Shown piece by piece: positions 1 to 8,438 of a stretch of DNA of 64,000 nt (position 1 is its first letter; each line of letters begins with the position of its first letter). The stretch covers positions 1 to 64,000 of the forward strand of contig NZ_VSRY01000057.1 of assembly GCF_008271805.1 (NCBI RefSeq), read 5' to 3'. The notes below the pieces were generated by a model. The model was not told the origin of the DNA. It worked only from the letters and a program-made list of their open reading frames with translations, and made no database searches. Source of the stretch: Streptomyces sp. TRM49041. Lineage in GTDB: Bacteria > Actinomycetota > Actinomycetes > Streptomycetales > Streptomycetaceae. The position numbers and the translations under genes were made by a program.

Positions 1-23
1 CGGGCGCCCCGGCGCGCATATGT

Positions 24-57
24 CAGAGGGGTGACCGCGTCCGCGGTCACCCCTCTG
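24..57. terminator. Strong hairpin after the DUF3040 gene
   Basis: A perfect 15-bp stem (24-38 with 43-57) closes a 4-nt loop. It lies 26 bp beyond the stop of the leftward DUF3040 gene. There is no clear T-run on either side, as is common in Streptomyces, so termination is inferred from the stem and its position. Confidence 0.7.
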
Positions 58-82
58 TCAGGTCTGTGGTTGTACTGGCCGG

Positions 83-475
83 TCAGTGGCCCTGCTCGTC
101 GCGGCGGTGCTGCCAGCGCTGCTCGATCCGCTGCATCATCGAGCGGCGCTGCCGGTGCGGGCGGCCCTGGTCCTTGCCTCCCGCGGTCTGCTGCTCGCCG
201 GGCTTCGGTGCCTTGCGCCAGCCGGTGACCGCGAGGACCGCGCAGCCGAGCATGACGAGGAACCCCACCACGCTGATCCAGATCTGCTGGGCGACCATTC
301 CGGCCATGAGGAGCGCGATACCCACCAGGAATCCTGCGACCGCCTGGTAGACCCGTCGTCGGGTGTGTGTACGCAGCCCGCTTCCCTCGAGCGCTGTCGC
401 GAACTTGGGATCTTCGGCGTACAGCGCTCGCTCCATCTGCTCGAGCATTCGCTGCTCGTGCTCCGAGAGCGGCAC
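83..475 (-). CDS. DUF3040 small membrane protein
   Basis: A 130-aa protein whose N-terminus carries the DUF3040 signature (PLSEHEQRMLEQMERALYAE). Two hydrophobic segments at about residues 42-61 and 65-85 form a membrane hairpin, followed by a basic, Gln/Arg-rich cytosolic tail. The GTG start is supported by AGGAGG six bases upstream. Proteins of this family are widespread in actinomycetes and have no established biochemical role. In Streptomyces one often lies beside the division and cell-wall (dcw) cluster, which would be to the left of this window; that is inference from synteny. The gene is monocistronic, with a strong terminator after it. Confidence 0.88.
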   Translation of the reverse strand: MPLSEHEQRMLEQMERALYAEDPKFATALEGSGLRTHTRRRVYQAVAGFLVGIALLMAGMVAQQIWISVVGFLVMLGCAVLAVTGWRKAPKPGEQQTAGGKDQGRPHRQRRSMMQRIEQRWQHRRDEQGH

Positions 476-741
476 GGAGTCCTCCTCATCGTCGGTCGCG
501 GGGGCGACCGGTATGCGGCCCTTTCAGGATAGGCAGGGAATCGTCCCCGTGAAACCCGCCCTGAGTGCCAATTCGCCGATCGGGCCGCCATGCCGGTTCG
601 GCTGGTGAGGCGTTGATTCCCCATCGTCCGAACCGTCATGCCGGATGGTGTCCCTCGATCATACGGGGATACTGACGCGATCGGGGCGCCTGTGGCGTAC
701 TCCATCCGCCGCTGCGTCCCTGATCAGGCCCCTCCGCCGGG

Positions 742-1500
742 TCAGTCCCGCCTTTCACCCAGCACGTGCAGCTGAGAGGCGACCGCGTGGAAGGCGGGCA
801 GTTCCGCTGCGGCCGCCTCCAGCTTCAGGAGCGCGTCCAGAGCGCTGGGTTCCGTGTCCACGAGGACGCCGGGGACCAGGTCGGCGAAGACCCGCACGCC
901 GTGCACGGCGCCGACCTGCACACCGGCCGCCTCCACGGCCTCGGTGAGCTGCTCGGCGGTGAAGCGGCGCGGCACCGGGTCGCCCTCGCCCCAGCGGCCC
1001 GCCGGGTCGGTCAGGGCGCGGCGGGCCTCGGTGAAGTGCCCGGCGAGTGCCCGTGCGAGGACGGCGCCGCCCAGGCCGGCCGCGAGGAGGCTGAGCGCAC
1101 CGCCCGGGCGCAGCGCCGCCACGGCGTTCCGGACGCCCTCGGCCGGGTCGTCGACGTACTCCAGGACGCCGTGGCAGAGCACCGCGTCGTACCCGCCGCG
1201 CTCGACGACGTCGAACAGGCCGTGGATGTCCCCCTGGACGCCCTGGACACGGTCGGCGACACCGGCTTCGGAGGTGCGGCGCTCCAGCGCGAACAGGGCG
1301 TTGGGGCTGGGGTCGACCACGGTGACGCGGTGGCCGAGGCGGGCGACGGGCACGGCGAAGTTGCCGCTGCCGCCGCCGGTGTCGAGGACGTCGAGGCTCT
1401 CTTTGCCGGTCGCCTTGACCCTGCGGTCGAGGGCGTCCTCGAGTACGTCCCACACCACGGCGGTACGAAGGGAGGCGCGGGGGCGCTGCGGGTCCGACAC
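742..1500 (-). CDS. Class I SAM-dependent methyltransferase
   Basis: A 252-aa Rossmann-fold methyltransferase. The SAM-binding motif I is visible as LDTGGGSGNFAVPVARLG near residues 40-57, followed by the acidic residue ending strand 2 (VTVVDPSP). The motif IV/post region is DAVLCHGVLEYVDDP, typical of the Methyltransf_11/25 group that acts on small molecules or lipids. The substrate cannot be told from sequence. The GTG start is preceded by GAGGAG at good distance. A HEPN-like gene lies immediately upstream on the same strand, 24 bp away, so the two are probably co-transcribed. Confidence 0.85.
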   Translation of the reverse strand: MSDPQRPRASLRTAVVWDVLEDALDRRVKATGKESLDVLDTGGGSGNFAVPVARLGHRVTVVDPSPNALFALERRTSEAGVADRVQGVQGDIHGLFDVVERGGYDAVLCHGVLEYVDDPAEGVRNAVAALRPGGALSLLAAGLGGAVLARALAGHFTEARRALTDPAGRWGEGDPVPRRFTAEQLTEAVEAAGVQVGAVHGVRVFADLVPGVLVDTEPSALDALLKLEAAAAELPAFHAVASQLHVLGERRD

Positions 1501-1524
1501 GGCAGTTGACTCCTCGGTGACCGG

Positions 1525-1992
1525 TTACGAACCCTGCCAGCCTATGGCCTCGGGCGCCGTCCTCGGCCGCGGCGTGGGCCGGAGGGTGAGCAGCCGCTCC
1601 ACCAGGCGCAGGAACATCGCCACGTCGCGCATCAGGTCGTCCGCGTCACGCGGAGTGGCCGCGCCCTTTATGCCCGCCTCCGCACGGGCTCTGCGGGTGG
1701 CCCCGGCGGCGAACAGGGCGCTCCACTCGGCGAGCTCGGGCGCTGTCTCCGGCAGCACGTCCCACGCGCTGCGGATCCGGCGCCGTCCGCGGGGGCCGGT
1801 CTCGGGGCGGCCGCGCACGGCGAGCACGGCGGCGGCGGTGCGGAGGGCGGCCAGGTGGGCCGTCGCGTACCGCTCGTTGGGGCTGTCGAGGGTGCTCGCC
1901 TCGGCCAGGCCGGCGCGCGCCTGGGCGAGCAGGTCGAGGGCGGCGGGCGGTGCCGAGGAGCGGCGCGGCACGGGGTGGACGTCGCTCGCCAT
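1525..1992 (-). CDS. SAV_6107-family HEPN-like protein
   Basis: A 155-aa mostly helical protein matching the SAV_6107 family, which is annotated as HEPN-like. The ATG at 1992 was chosen because AGGAGG sits six bases upstream; an in-frame extension to 2049 lacks such a site. Recognisable stretches are LDLLAQARAGLAEAS and NERYATAHLAALRTAAAVLA in the N-terminal half and DADDLMRDVAMFLRLVERLL near the C-terminus. I do not see the RX4-6H ribonuclease motif of toxin HEPN proteins, so a toxin role is not supported. The function is unknown. It precedes the methyltransferase in what looks like a two-gene operon and is divergent from the YhgE/Pip operon. Confidence 0.8.
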   Translation of the reverse strand: MASDVHPVPRRSSAPPAALDLLAQARAGLAEASTLDSPNERYATAHLAALRTAAAVLAVRGRPETGPRGRRRIRSAWDVLPETAPELAEWSALFAAGATRRARAEAGIKGAATPRDADDLMRDVAMFLRLVERLLTLRPTPRPRTAPEAIGWQGS

Positions 1993-2161
1993 GACGGACC
2001 TCCTGTCGTCGTGTGACGGCGCTGCGGCCGTATGGGGTCCATCGTGCAAGCCACCACTGACAGTCGGCTCTGAGCTGCGATTTCACGCCGATGACCAGAT
2101 TTCTCGCCCCGTCGTCGCTCCTGCGGTTTGCCTGGGACCGCGGCCACCTTGTAGCTTTTGA

Positions 2162-2175
2162 ACTGACTGGTCAGT
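2162..2175. promoter_or_regulatory. Candidate TetR operator
   Basis: ACTGAC-TG-GTCAGT is a perfect 6-bp inverted repeat with a 2-bp centre. It lies 22 bp before the GTG of the ABC ATPase gene, in the divergent promoter region. This form is familiar from TetR-family operators, and the operon's third gene encodes a TetR protein, so autoregulation is the simplest reading. Binding is inferred. Confidence 0.6.
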
Positions 2176-2197
2176 ACAGAAGAGTTGGGGGAGGTCC

Positions 2198-3106
2198 GTG
2201 GAGAGCCCGGAGAACGACGAGGCGACCGCGCCGCGGAGCGGGGCGGGAGTCAGCGCCGAGGGGTTCGGGATGAAGGGACCGCGCGGCTGGGCCTTCCGCG
2301 GGGTGAGCGTGGACGCCGCCCCCGGCAGTCTCGTCGCGGTGGCGGGGGCGTCCGGGTCCGGCCGCACCTGCCTGCTGCTCGCCCTCACCGGGCGGATGAA
2401 GCCCGGCGAGGGCCACGCCGAGGTCGGCGGGGCGCGCCTGCCGCGCAGGATGGCCGCCGTACGGAGGATCAGCGCCCTCGCGCACGTACCGGGCGTCAGC
2501 GAGCTGGACCCGGCGTTCACCGTCGGCGAGCACCTGCGCGAACGGGCGCTGCTGCGGCGCCGCTTCGGCGGTTCACCGCTGGCCCTGCTCCGACCGCGCG
2601 GGGAGCGCGCCGCCGAGAACGGCCGCCGGATCCGGACCGCGCTGGAGGCGGCCGGACTGGACCCGGACACCCTGCCCAAGGGCGAGCGCACATCGGTGCG
2701 GGATCTGGAGCGGCTGGAGGCGCTGCGGCTCTCCGTGGCGCTCGCGCTGATCGGCGAGCCGCGGCTGCTCGCCGTCGACGACACGGACCTGAAGCTGAAC
2801 GACGCCGAAGAGGCGGCCGCCTGGTCGATGCTCCGCTCGGTCGCCGACAGCGGCATCACCGTCCTGGCCGTCTGCACCGAGGTGCCCGAGCAGGCCGACG
2901 CCGTGATCCGCACGGACAGGAGCGTCGACGCAGCCGAGGGCACCGGCGAGGACGCCGCCGAGGGCACGGACGAGGACGCCGCCGAGGACGACGACGCGGC
3001 CGGCGGCAAGGAAGCCGGCGACAGCCACGCCGACGACGACAGCGAAGACGACACCGACAACGAGGAGGGGGCGGCCGATGCGCTCGCCGAAACTGGCCGC
3101 GCTTGA
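2198..3106 (+). CDS. Degenerate ABC-type ATPase with acidic tail
   Basis: A 302-aa protein with an ABC ATPase fold. The Walker A region (residues 50-57) reads GASGSGRT, with Arg in place of the catalytic Lys. The Walker B region near residue 190 reads LLAVDDTD, with Asp-Thr where Asp-Glu is expected. No LSGGQ signature is visible in the segment before it. The last 55 residues or so are an Asp/Glu/Ala-rich low-complexity tail. GTG start with GGGGGAGG upstream. The gene overlaps the YhgE/Pip gene by 29 bp, so the two are translationally linked. It may be an inactive or non-classical nucleotide-binding partner for that membrane protein; this is inference. Confidence 0.85.
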   Translation: MESPENDEATAPRSGAGVSAEGFGMKGPRGWAFRGVSVDAAPGSLVAVAGASGSGRTCLLLALTGRMKPGEGHAEVGGARLPRRMAAVRRISALAHVPGVSELDPAFTVGEHLRERALLRRRFGGSPLALLRPRGERAAENGRRIRTALEAAGLDPDTLPKGERTSVRDLERLEALRLSVALALIGEPRLLAVDDTDLKLNDAEEAAAWSMLRSVADSGITVLAVCTEVPEQADAVIRTDRSVDAAEGTGEDAAEGTDEDAAEDDDAAGGKEAGDSHADDDSEDDTDNEEGAADALAETGRA

Positions 3107-5165
3107 GCTGAGGCGGTTCGGCCGGGGCAAGCTCCCGCGAGCCGCGCTCGTCGCGATCCTGCTGCTGCCGCTGCTGTACGGCGCGCTGTACCTGTGGTCG
3201 TTCTGGGACCCGTACAGCAGGCTCGACCGGATACCCGTCGCGCTCGTCAACGCGGACAAGGGCGCCACCGCGGACGGCAAGAAGATCAACGCCGGAGACG
3301 ACATCACCAAGGGGCTGCGCGACAGCGCGGTCTTCGAGTGGCACGAGGTGAGCGACGCCGAGGCGCGCGAGGGCGTCGAGAACGGCACGTACTACCTGTC
3401 GCTCACGATGCCCGAGGACTTCAGCGCCCGCATCGCGTCCAGCTCGGGCGACGCCCCGGAGACGGGCGCCCTCCAGGTGCGGACGAACGACGCCAACAAC
3501 TACATCGTCGGCCAGATCTCGCGCACGGTGTTCTCCGAGGTGCGTACGGCCGCGTCGACGAAGTCTTCCCGCTCCTTCCTCGACAAGATCTTCATCTCGT
3601 TCTCCGACATCCACGACGCGACGGAGAAGGCCGCCAAGGGCGCCAACGACCTCAAGGACGGCGTCGGTGAGGCGAAGAAGGGCTCCAAGAGTCTCGCCGA
3701 CAACCTGAAGAAGGCCAAGAACGGCAGCACCGACCTGGCCGAGGGCCTCAAGAAACTCGACTCGGCGGCCGGCAAGCTGAAGACCGGCAGCCGCAAGGTC
3801 GCCGACGGCACGCAGCAGCTCGCCGACCGGGTCAACGGCGTCGCGCCCAAGGTCCGGCCGTACCTGCGGGACAACGGCAAGCAGATCGGCGACGCCGCCC
3901 GGCTGGTCTCCGACACCTCCAAGGCGGCCCGCAACAGCCTGGAGTCGATCGTCGAGCACGGCCCCGGCGTCCGCGGCGGTGCCCACAAGGCGGCGGACGG
4001 GCTGGCCGCCCTGTACGCCAAGCGGTGCGAGGGGCAGCTGCCGGCCGATGCCGAGCTCTGCGCCGAGCTGAAGAAGGCCAAAGTCGCCGCCGCCGACGTC
4101 GCGGTCATCGCCGACGACGTCCACGAGCTGGCCAAGGACAGCGACGGCGACCTGAAGAAGCTGGACGCCCAGCTGGCCGATCTGCAGACCAAGGCCGACG
4201 CCCTGGCGCAGCGCGCGCCGACGCTCAGCGACGACGTGGACTACGCGATCGCCCGGATCAACGAACTGAACAGCGGCGCCGGCCAGGTCGCCAAGGGCAT
4301 GGCCGAGCTGCACAAGGGCATCACCAGGAGCAAGGACGGCGCGGTCAGCCTCGACTCCGGCGTCGGCAGGATCAAGAAGGGCGCCAACGACCTGGACGGC
4401 GGGCTGTTCAAGCTGGCCGACGGCTCCACCGAGCTGGCGAGCGGCCTCGACAAGGGCGTCGAGCAGATCCCCGACTACGACAAGGACGCCCGGAACCGCC
4501 GTACCGAGGTCATGGCCGACCCGGTCCAGCTCGCCTCCCAGTCCATGCACAAGGCGGCCAACTACGGCACCGGATTCGCCCCGTACTTCATCCCGCTGTC
4601 CCTGTGGGTGGGCGCCATGGTGGCGTACATGCTGATCCAGCCGATGAACCGGCGGGCCCTCGCCGCGGGCGCCTCCGCCTGGCGGATAGCTCTGGCGGGC
4701 TGGCTCCCGGTCGCCGCGATCGGTCTGCTGCAAGTCGGCGCGCTGATGTCCGTACTGCACTGGGGGCTCGGCCTCGAGATGGCGCGCGCCGCCGGGACCG
4801 TGGGCTTCCTGGCCCTCGTGACCTGCTGCTTCGCCGCGATCATCCAGTGGCTGAACGCCCGGTTCGGGGCGGCCGGACGGATCCTCGTGCTGGCGCTGCT
4901 CATGCTCCAGCTGACCTCGGCCGGCGGTACCTACCCCGTACAGACCAGCCCGGGCTTCTTCAACGCGATCCACCCGTTCCTGCCGATGAGCTACGTCGTC
5001 GAGGCGCTGCGCCGGCTCATCACGGGCGGCGGTGTCGGCCCGGTCTGGGAGGCATGCGCGGTCCTGGCCGCCTTCACCGCCGGCGCCCTCGCGCTGACGG
5101 CGCTCACCGCCCGCCGCAAGCAGGTGTGGACATTCGACCGTCTGCACCCCGAGCTCAGCCTGTAA
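3078..5165 (+). CDS. YhgE/Pip-family membrane protein
   Basis: A 695-aa protein of the YhgE/Pip (phage infection protein) family. One hydrophobic segment at about residues 20-42 is followed by the family block IPVALVNADKGA. A long extracytoplasmic region then carries repeated heptad-like Gly/Lys/Asp stretches such as GANDLKDGVGEAKKGSKSLA, predicted coiled coil. About six membrane segments occupy the last 200 residues. The architecture resembles ABC-2 permeases with a huge first loop. Characterised relatives are linked to phage adsorption and to type VII secretion scaffolds. It starts inside the ATPase gene and is followed 22 bp later by a TetR regulator. Confidence 0.9.
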   Translation: MRSPKLAALELRRFGRGKLPRAALVAILLLPLLYGALYLWSFWDPYSRLDRIPVALVNADKGATADGKKINAGDDITKGLRDSAVFEWHEVSDAEAREGVENGTYYLSLTMPEDFSARIASSSGDAPETGALQVRTNDANNYIVGQISRTVFSEVRTAASTKSSRSFLDKIFISFSDIHDATEKAAKGANDLKDGVGEAKKGSKSLADNLKKAKNGSTDLAEGLKKLDSAAGKLKTGSRKVADGTQQLADRVNGVAPKVRPYLRDNGKQIGDAARLVSDTSKAARNSLESIVEHGPGVRGGAHKAADGLAALYAKRCEGQLPADAELCAELKKAKVAAADVAVIADDVHELAKDSDGDLKKLDAQLADLQTKADALAQRAPTLSDDVDYAIARINELNSGAGQVAKGMAELHKGITRSKDGAVSLDSGVGRIKKGANDLDGGLFKLADGSTELASGLDKGVEQIPDYDKDARNRRTEVMADPVQLASQSMHKAANYGTGFAPYFIPLSLWVGAMVAYMLIQPMNRRALAAGASAWRIALAGWLPVAAIGLLQVGALMSVLHWGLGLEMARAAGTVGFLALVTCCFAAIIQWLNARFGAAGRILVLALLMLQLTSAGGTYPVQTSPGFFNAIHPFLPMSYVVEALRRLITGGGVGPVWEACAVLAAFTAGALALTALTARRKQVWTFDRLHPELSL

Positions 5166-5187
5166 GCCCGAAGGACCGGAGAGACCT

Positions 5188-5835
5188 GTGAGAATCGACG
5201 CCATGGACACCCAGAGCACGCGACGGCAGGCCACCCGCACCAAGCTCTACGAGGCAGCCGTGACCCTCATCGCCGAGCAGGGCTTCTCGGCGACGACGGT
5301 CGACGAGATCGCGGAGCGCGCGGGAGTCGCCAAGGGCACGGTCTACTACAACTTCAAGAGCAAGACCGAGCTCTTCGAGGAGCTGCTGCGGCACGGCGTC
5401 GGACTGCTCACCGCCTCGCTTCGCACCGCCGCCGACGAGACGGCGGCGCGCGGCGGGACGCGGGTCGAGGCCCTGGACGCGATGATCCGGGCGGGTCTGG
5501 TCTTCATCGACCGCTACCCGGCCTTCACCCAGCTGTACGTCGCCGAGCTCTGGCGCACCAACCGGGCCTGGCAGTCCACCCTTCTGGTGGTGCGTCAGGA
5601 GGCGGTCGCGGTCGTCGAGACGGTGCTGCGGGACGCCGTCGCGAACGGCGAGCTGAGCGAGGACATCGACATCCCGCTGACGGCGGCCGCGCTGGTGGGC
5701 ATGGTGCTGGTCGCGGCCCTCGACTGGCAGGCGTTCCAGCGGGAGCGGTCCATCGACGACGTGCACGCCGCGCTGTCGCGGCTGCTGCACGGGCGCGTGG
5801 GCGGCCGCCGGGACCCGGACAACGGAAGCCGCTGA
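5188..5835 (+). CDS. TetR/AcrR-family regulator of the YhgE/Pip operon
   Basis: A 215-aa TetR-type repressor. The N-terminal helix-turn-helix is clear: FSATTVDEIAERAGVAKGTV followed by YYNFKSKTELFEELL at about residues 35-65. The C-terminal domain is helical and presumably binds a ligand. The GTG at 5188 has GGAGAG upstream; an ATG five codons later (5203) is the alternative. It is the last gene of a three-gene operon and probably controls it through the inverted repeat at 2162-2175. The ligand is unknown. A very stable terminator follows at 5855-5903. Confidence 0.9.
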   Translation: MRIDAMDTQSTRRQATRTKLYEAAVTLIAEQGFSATTVDEIAERAGVAKGTVYYNFKSKTELFEELLRHGVGLLTASLRTAADETAARGGTRVEALDAMIRAGLVFIDRYPAFTQLYVAELWRTNRAWQSTLLVVRQEAVAVVETVLRDAVANGELSEDIDIPLTAAALVGMVLVAALDWQAFQRERSIDDVHAALSRLLHGRVGGRRDPDNGSR

Positions 5836-5854
5836 GGGCGGGAAACGCCGAAGG

Positions 5855-5903
5855 GCGCCGGTCCGGCGAGGCTCGATCCCCCCGAGCCCCGCCGGACCGG
5901 CGC
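5855..5903 (+). terminator. Terminator of the YhgE/Pip operon
   Basis: A long hairpin: 13 bp of outer stem (5855-5867 with 5891-5903) and 6 bp of inner stem (5870-5875 with 5883-5888). It lies 20 bp after the TetR stop codon. No long T-run follows. Confidence 0.75.
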
Positions 5904-6070
5904 GGTGTTCCCCCCGTACCCCCGTACTCCCCCGCCCCCGTTCGGTCAGGTGCGCCGCACCGGTTCCGCCGCCCCGTGTCGGCGGGTGCCGGCGCCGCGC
6001 CCCTTCCGTGTGCACCACTCTTCCTTCCGGGCGGGCGGGATCCCATCCGCGCACCTACTCATCCGGGCTC

Positions 6071-6088
6071 CTGAGTACGGATACTCAG
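6071..6088. promoter_or_regulatory. Palindrome upstream of the DUF4126 gene
   Basis: CTGAGTA-CGGA-TACTCAG is a perfect 7-bp inverted repeat with a 4-bp spacer, 53 bp upstream of the chosen DUF4126 start. It looks like a dimeric-regulator operator, but I cannot assign a regulator. Confidence 0.4.
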
Positions 6089-6141
6089 ACGTCCGTGCGG
6101 ATCCCCACGCGCGCGTGGACCGCCTGGATACGATCACGTCC

Positions 6142-6762
6142 GTGTCCGTACTCCCTCTGGTCTTCACAAGCGGCTGGGCCAGCGGGATCAACGCCTACGC
6201 GGTGGTCCTGCTCCTCGGCATATTCGGCGCGACCGGTGTCGCCGACGACGTCCCGGAGGCGCTGCAGCGCCCCGATGTGCTGATCGTCGCCGGCGTCCTC
6301 TTCCTCTGTGAGGCGGTCGCGGACAAGATCCCCTATGTGGACAGCGCGTGGGACTCCGTCCACACCGTCGTCCGGCCGGTGACGGGTGCGGTGGTGGCCG
6401 CGCTGCTGGCCGGGGAGAGCGGCTCACTGCCCGAGCTCGCGGCCGGGGCGATCGGCGGCTCCACGGCCCTGCTGAGCCATCTGGTCAAGGCCGGCACGCG
6501 TATGGCGGTGAACACCTCGCCCGAGCCGGTCAGCAACATCGTCATCAGCGTCGCGGAGGACCTGGGTGTCGCCGGGATCGTGACGTTCGCGATCTTCAAT
6601 CCGGTCGCCGCCGCCATCATCGCCGGGGGGCTCCTGGCGCTCGGCATCGCCGTGGTCGTCATCCTGATAGGGCGTATCCGCCGGTTCCTGCGGCGGCGGG
6701 CGCAACGGCGCGAGGAGAAGCGGATCGTGACGGCGGGCGGCGCGCACCGGCCACCGGGCTGA
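6142..6762 (+). CDS. DUF4126 membrane protein
   Basis: A 206-aa membrane protein of the DUF4126 family. It contains several hydrophobic segments, the typical opening LPLVFTSGWASGINAYAVVL, and a C-terminal Arg/Lys-rich tail. The GTG at 6142 was chosen because family members begin just before this stretch. No Shine-Dalgarno is evident, but TACGAT lies six bases upstream and could be a -10 box for a leaderless mRNA. An in-frame upstream extension to 5905 runs through the preceding hairpin and is rejected. The function of the family is unknown. The gene stands alone between a terminator and a short tandem repeat. Confidence 0.8.
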   Translation: MSVLPLVFTSGWASGINAYAVVLLLGIFGATGVADDVPEALQRPDVLIVAGVLFLCEAVADKIPYVDSAWDSVHTVVRPVTGAVVAALLAGESGSLPELAAGAIGGSTALLSHLVKAGTRMAVNTSPEPVSNIVISVAEDLGVAGIVTFAIFNPVAAAIIAGGLLALGIAVVVILIGRIRRFLRRRAQRREEKRIVTAGGAHRPPG

Positions 6763-6790
6763 GGCGCGCGCGGGACTGTCTCCGCGGCGG

Positions 6791-6856
6791 ACGGCGACGG
6801 ACGGCGACGGACGGCGACGGACGGCGACGGGGCTGTCGGTAGGGGCTGTCGGTGGG
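6791..6856. repeat. Two short tandem repeat blocks
   Basis: Four exact copies of the 10-mer ACGGCGACGG (6791-6830) are followed directly by two near-identical 13-mers beginning GGCTGTCGGT (6831-6843 and 6844-6856). The block fills most of the gap between the DUF4126 gene and the next oxidoreductase and ends just before its -10 box. Confidence 0.9.
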
Positions 6857-6862
6857 GGCTTA

Positions 6863-6868
6863 TAGAGT
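6863..6868 (+). promoter_or_regulatory. Candidate -10 box for a leaderless oxidoreductase mRNA
   Basis: TAGAGT (TANNNT form) ends seven bases before the ATG at 6876, and no Shine-Dalgarno is present between them. Transcription would begin at or next to the start codon, as in many Streptomyces leaderless genes. Confidence 0.45.
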
Positions 6869-6875
6869 CCCTGAC

Positions 6876-8393
6876 ATGGCACGGATTGCGGTGATCGGCG
6901 CCGGGATGGGCGCCATGGCGGCGGCCGCGCGGCTGGCCGTGGCAGGCCACCGGTTGACGGTGTACGAGCGGGCGGAGACGTACGGCGGGGCGGTGCGCCG
7001 CTTCGAGCACCAGGGCTTCGGCTTCGACACCGGGCCCGGACTGCTGCATCTGCCCGCCGTGTACCGGGACTTGTTCGTCAAGACGGGCAAGGAGCCGCTG
7101 GAGCGGTGCGTCGAGCTCACGCAGGTCGACCCGGCGAGCCGGCATGTGTTCCCGGACGGGACGGCGGTGGCCCTGCCGAACGCGTCGCGGGCCGGGGTCG
7201 TCTCGGCCCTGGACGACGCGCTGGGCGGGGGCGCGGGCGAGCGGTGGGCGGCGTTCCTGAACCGGGCGCGGGACGCCTGGGACCGCTCGCGGCGGCCGCT
7301 CCTGGAGGAGCCCCTCCCGGCCGATGTGTCGCCGTTCACGCGCGACCCGTACCCGGCGCTCAGGACCGGGCTGCTGCGCCGGACCGCCACGACGCTCGCC
7401 GACGTGGGGCGCCGTGAGCTGGGCGACGGACGGCTGGCCGCGCTGCTGGAGGGGTACGCGCTGGCGTACGGCTTCGACCCGGCGACGGCTCCCCCGTCGG
7501 CGGCCGTCCTGCCGTACATGGAGCAGACCTTCGGGACCTGGTATGTGCGCGGGGGCCTGCGGGCGCTGGCGGACGCCGTGTACGAGCGGTGCCTGGCGCG
7601 CGGGGTCGACTTCGTCTTCGGCGCCGGGGTGACCGGCGTGGTGGAGAAGGACGGCCGGGCCGCCGGGATCGCGCTGGCGGACGGGCAGGTCGTGGAGGCC
7701 GACCATGTGGTCGCCGGGGCCCCCGTGCCGGCCCTCTACCGGGACCAGGTGGTGGCCTGGGAGCGACAGGACGAGTGGCCGCGATTCCAGGCGGGTGTCC
7801 GGACCGGGCGGGTGACCGTGTGCCTGGCGCTGCGCGGTGCGCGGGAGGCGGGCGCCGCGCACCGGACCGTGGTGCACTCCGCGGACCGGGCGGACGAGCT
7901 GGCGGCGCTGGCCCATGGCGGGCGGCTCTGCGCGCGGCCGACGGTGGTGGTGCTGCGCCCGGACGACGAGCTGCTGCGGCCTGACGGTGACCACGAGGCC
8001 GTCACGGTGACGGCGACGGTGCCGGCGGGCGGCCCGCTGTCGTCGGAGGACCTGTGGGGCGACGGTCCGGGGCAGCCCGTCGTGGAGTTCGCCGACCGGA
8101 TGGTGGAGGCCGCCGAGGCGGCCGTGCCGGGGCTGCGGGAGCGGCTGCTGTGGCGCGGGATACGGACCCCGGCGGACACGGACGGGGAGACGGGGACCTG
8201 GTGCGTGCCCGGCCCCGCCCTGGCGGGCGCGGGCGGCACGCTGCTGCCCGCGGCCAACCCGGCCCCGCTGCCGGGCCTGTTCTTCGCCGGGGGCTGGTCG
8301 CATCCGGGCGGCGGGCTCGCGCACGCCGGGATGTCCGGTGCGCTGGTGGCGGGCCTGATCGTGGAGGGCGCGGACTTCCGCGGCTCGCGGTAG
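6876..8393 (+). CDS. Phytoene-desaturase-like FAD oxidoreductase
   Basis: A 505-aa flavoprotein of the CrtI/phytoene desaturase-like amine oxidase group. The N-terminal dinucleotide-binding motif reads AVIGAGMGAMAAAARLA, with the acidic end of strand 2 in TVYERAETYGG. The second FAD motif is at the C-terminus (LPGLFFAGGWSHPGGG). A QTFGTWYVRGGLRALADAVY stretch mid-protein is typical of the family. The ATG at 6876 is placed right before the FAD motif; an upstream in-frame GTG at 6852 falls in the repeat block. No other carotenoid gene is nearby, so the real substrate is unknown. It is convergent with the next gene. Confidence 0.82.
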   Translation: MARIAVIGAGMGAMAAAARLAVAGHRLTVYERAETYGGAVRRFEHQGFGFDTGPGLLHLPAVYRDLFVKTGKEPLERCVELTQVDPASRHVFPDGTAVALPNASRAGVVSALDDALGGGAGERWAAFLNRARDAWDRSRRPLLEEPLPADVSPFTRDPYPALRTGLLRRTATTLADVGRRELGDGRLAALLEGYALAYGFDPATAPPSAAVLPYMEQTFGTWYVRGGLRALADAVYERCLARGVDFVFGAGVTGVVEKDGRAAGIALADGQVVEADHVVAGAPVPALYRDQVVAWERQDEWPRFQAGVRTGRVTVCLALRGAREAGAAHRTVVHSADRADELAALAHGGRLCARPTVVVLRPDDELLRPDGDHEAVTVTATVPAGGPLSSEDLWGDGPGQPVVEFADRMVEAAEAAVPGLRERLLWRGIRTPADTDGETGTWCVPGPALAGAGGTLLPAANPAPLPGLFFAGGWSHPGGGLAHAGMSGALVAGLIVEGADFRGSR

Positions 8394-8438
8394 CCGGGCC
8401 CGCCGGGTCCCGGACCCGCCGGGCGGCCGGCCGGCCGT

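Noticed and set aside
8404..8418. Hairpin between the convergent oxidoreductase and Tyr/Gln-rich protein genes
   Set aside because: Only about 5 bp pair cleanly in a very GC-rich stretch; not distinguishable from chance.
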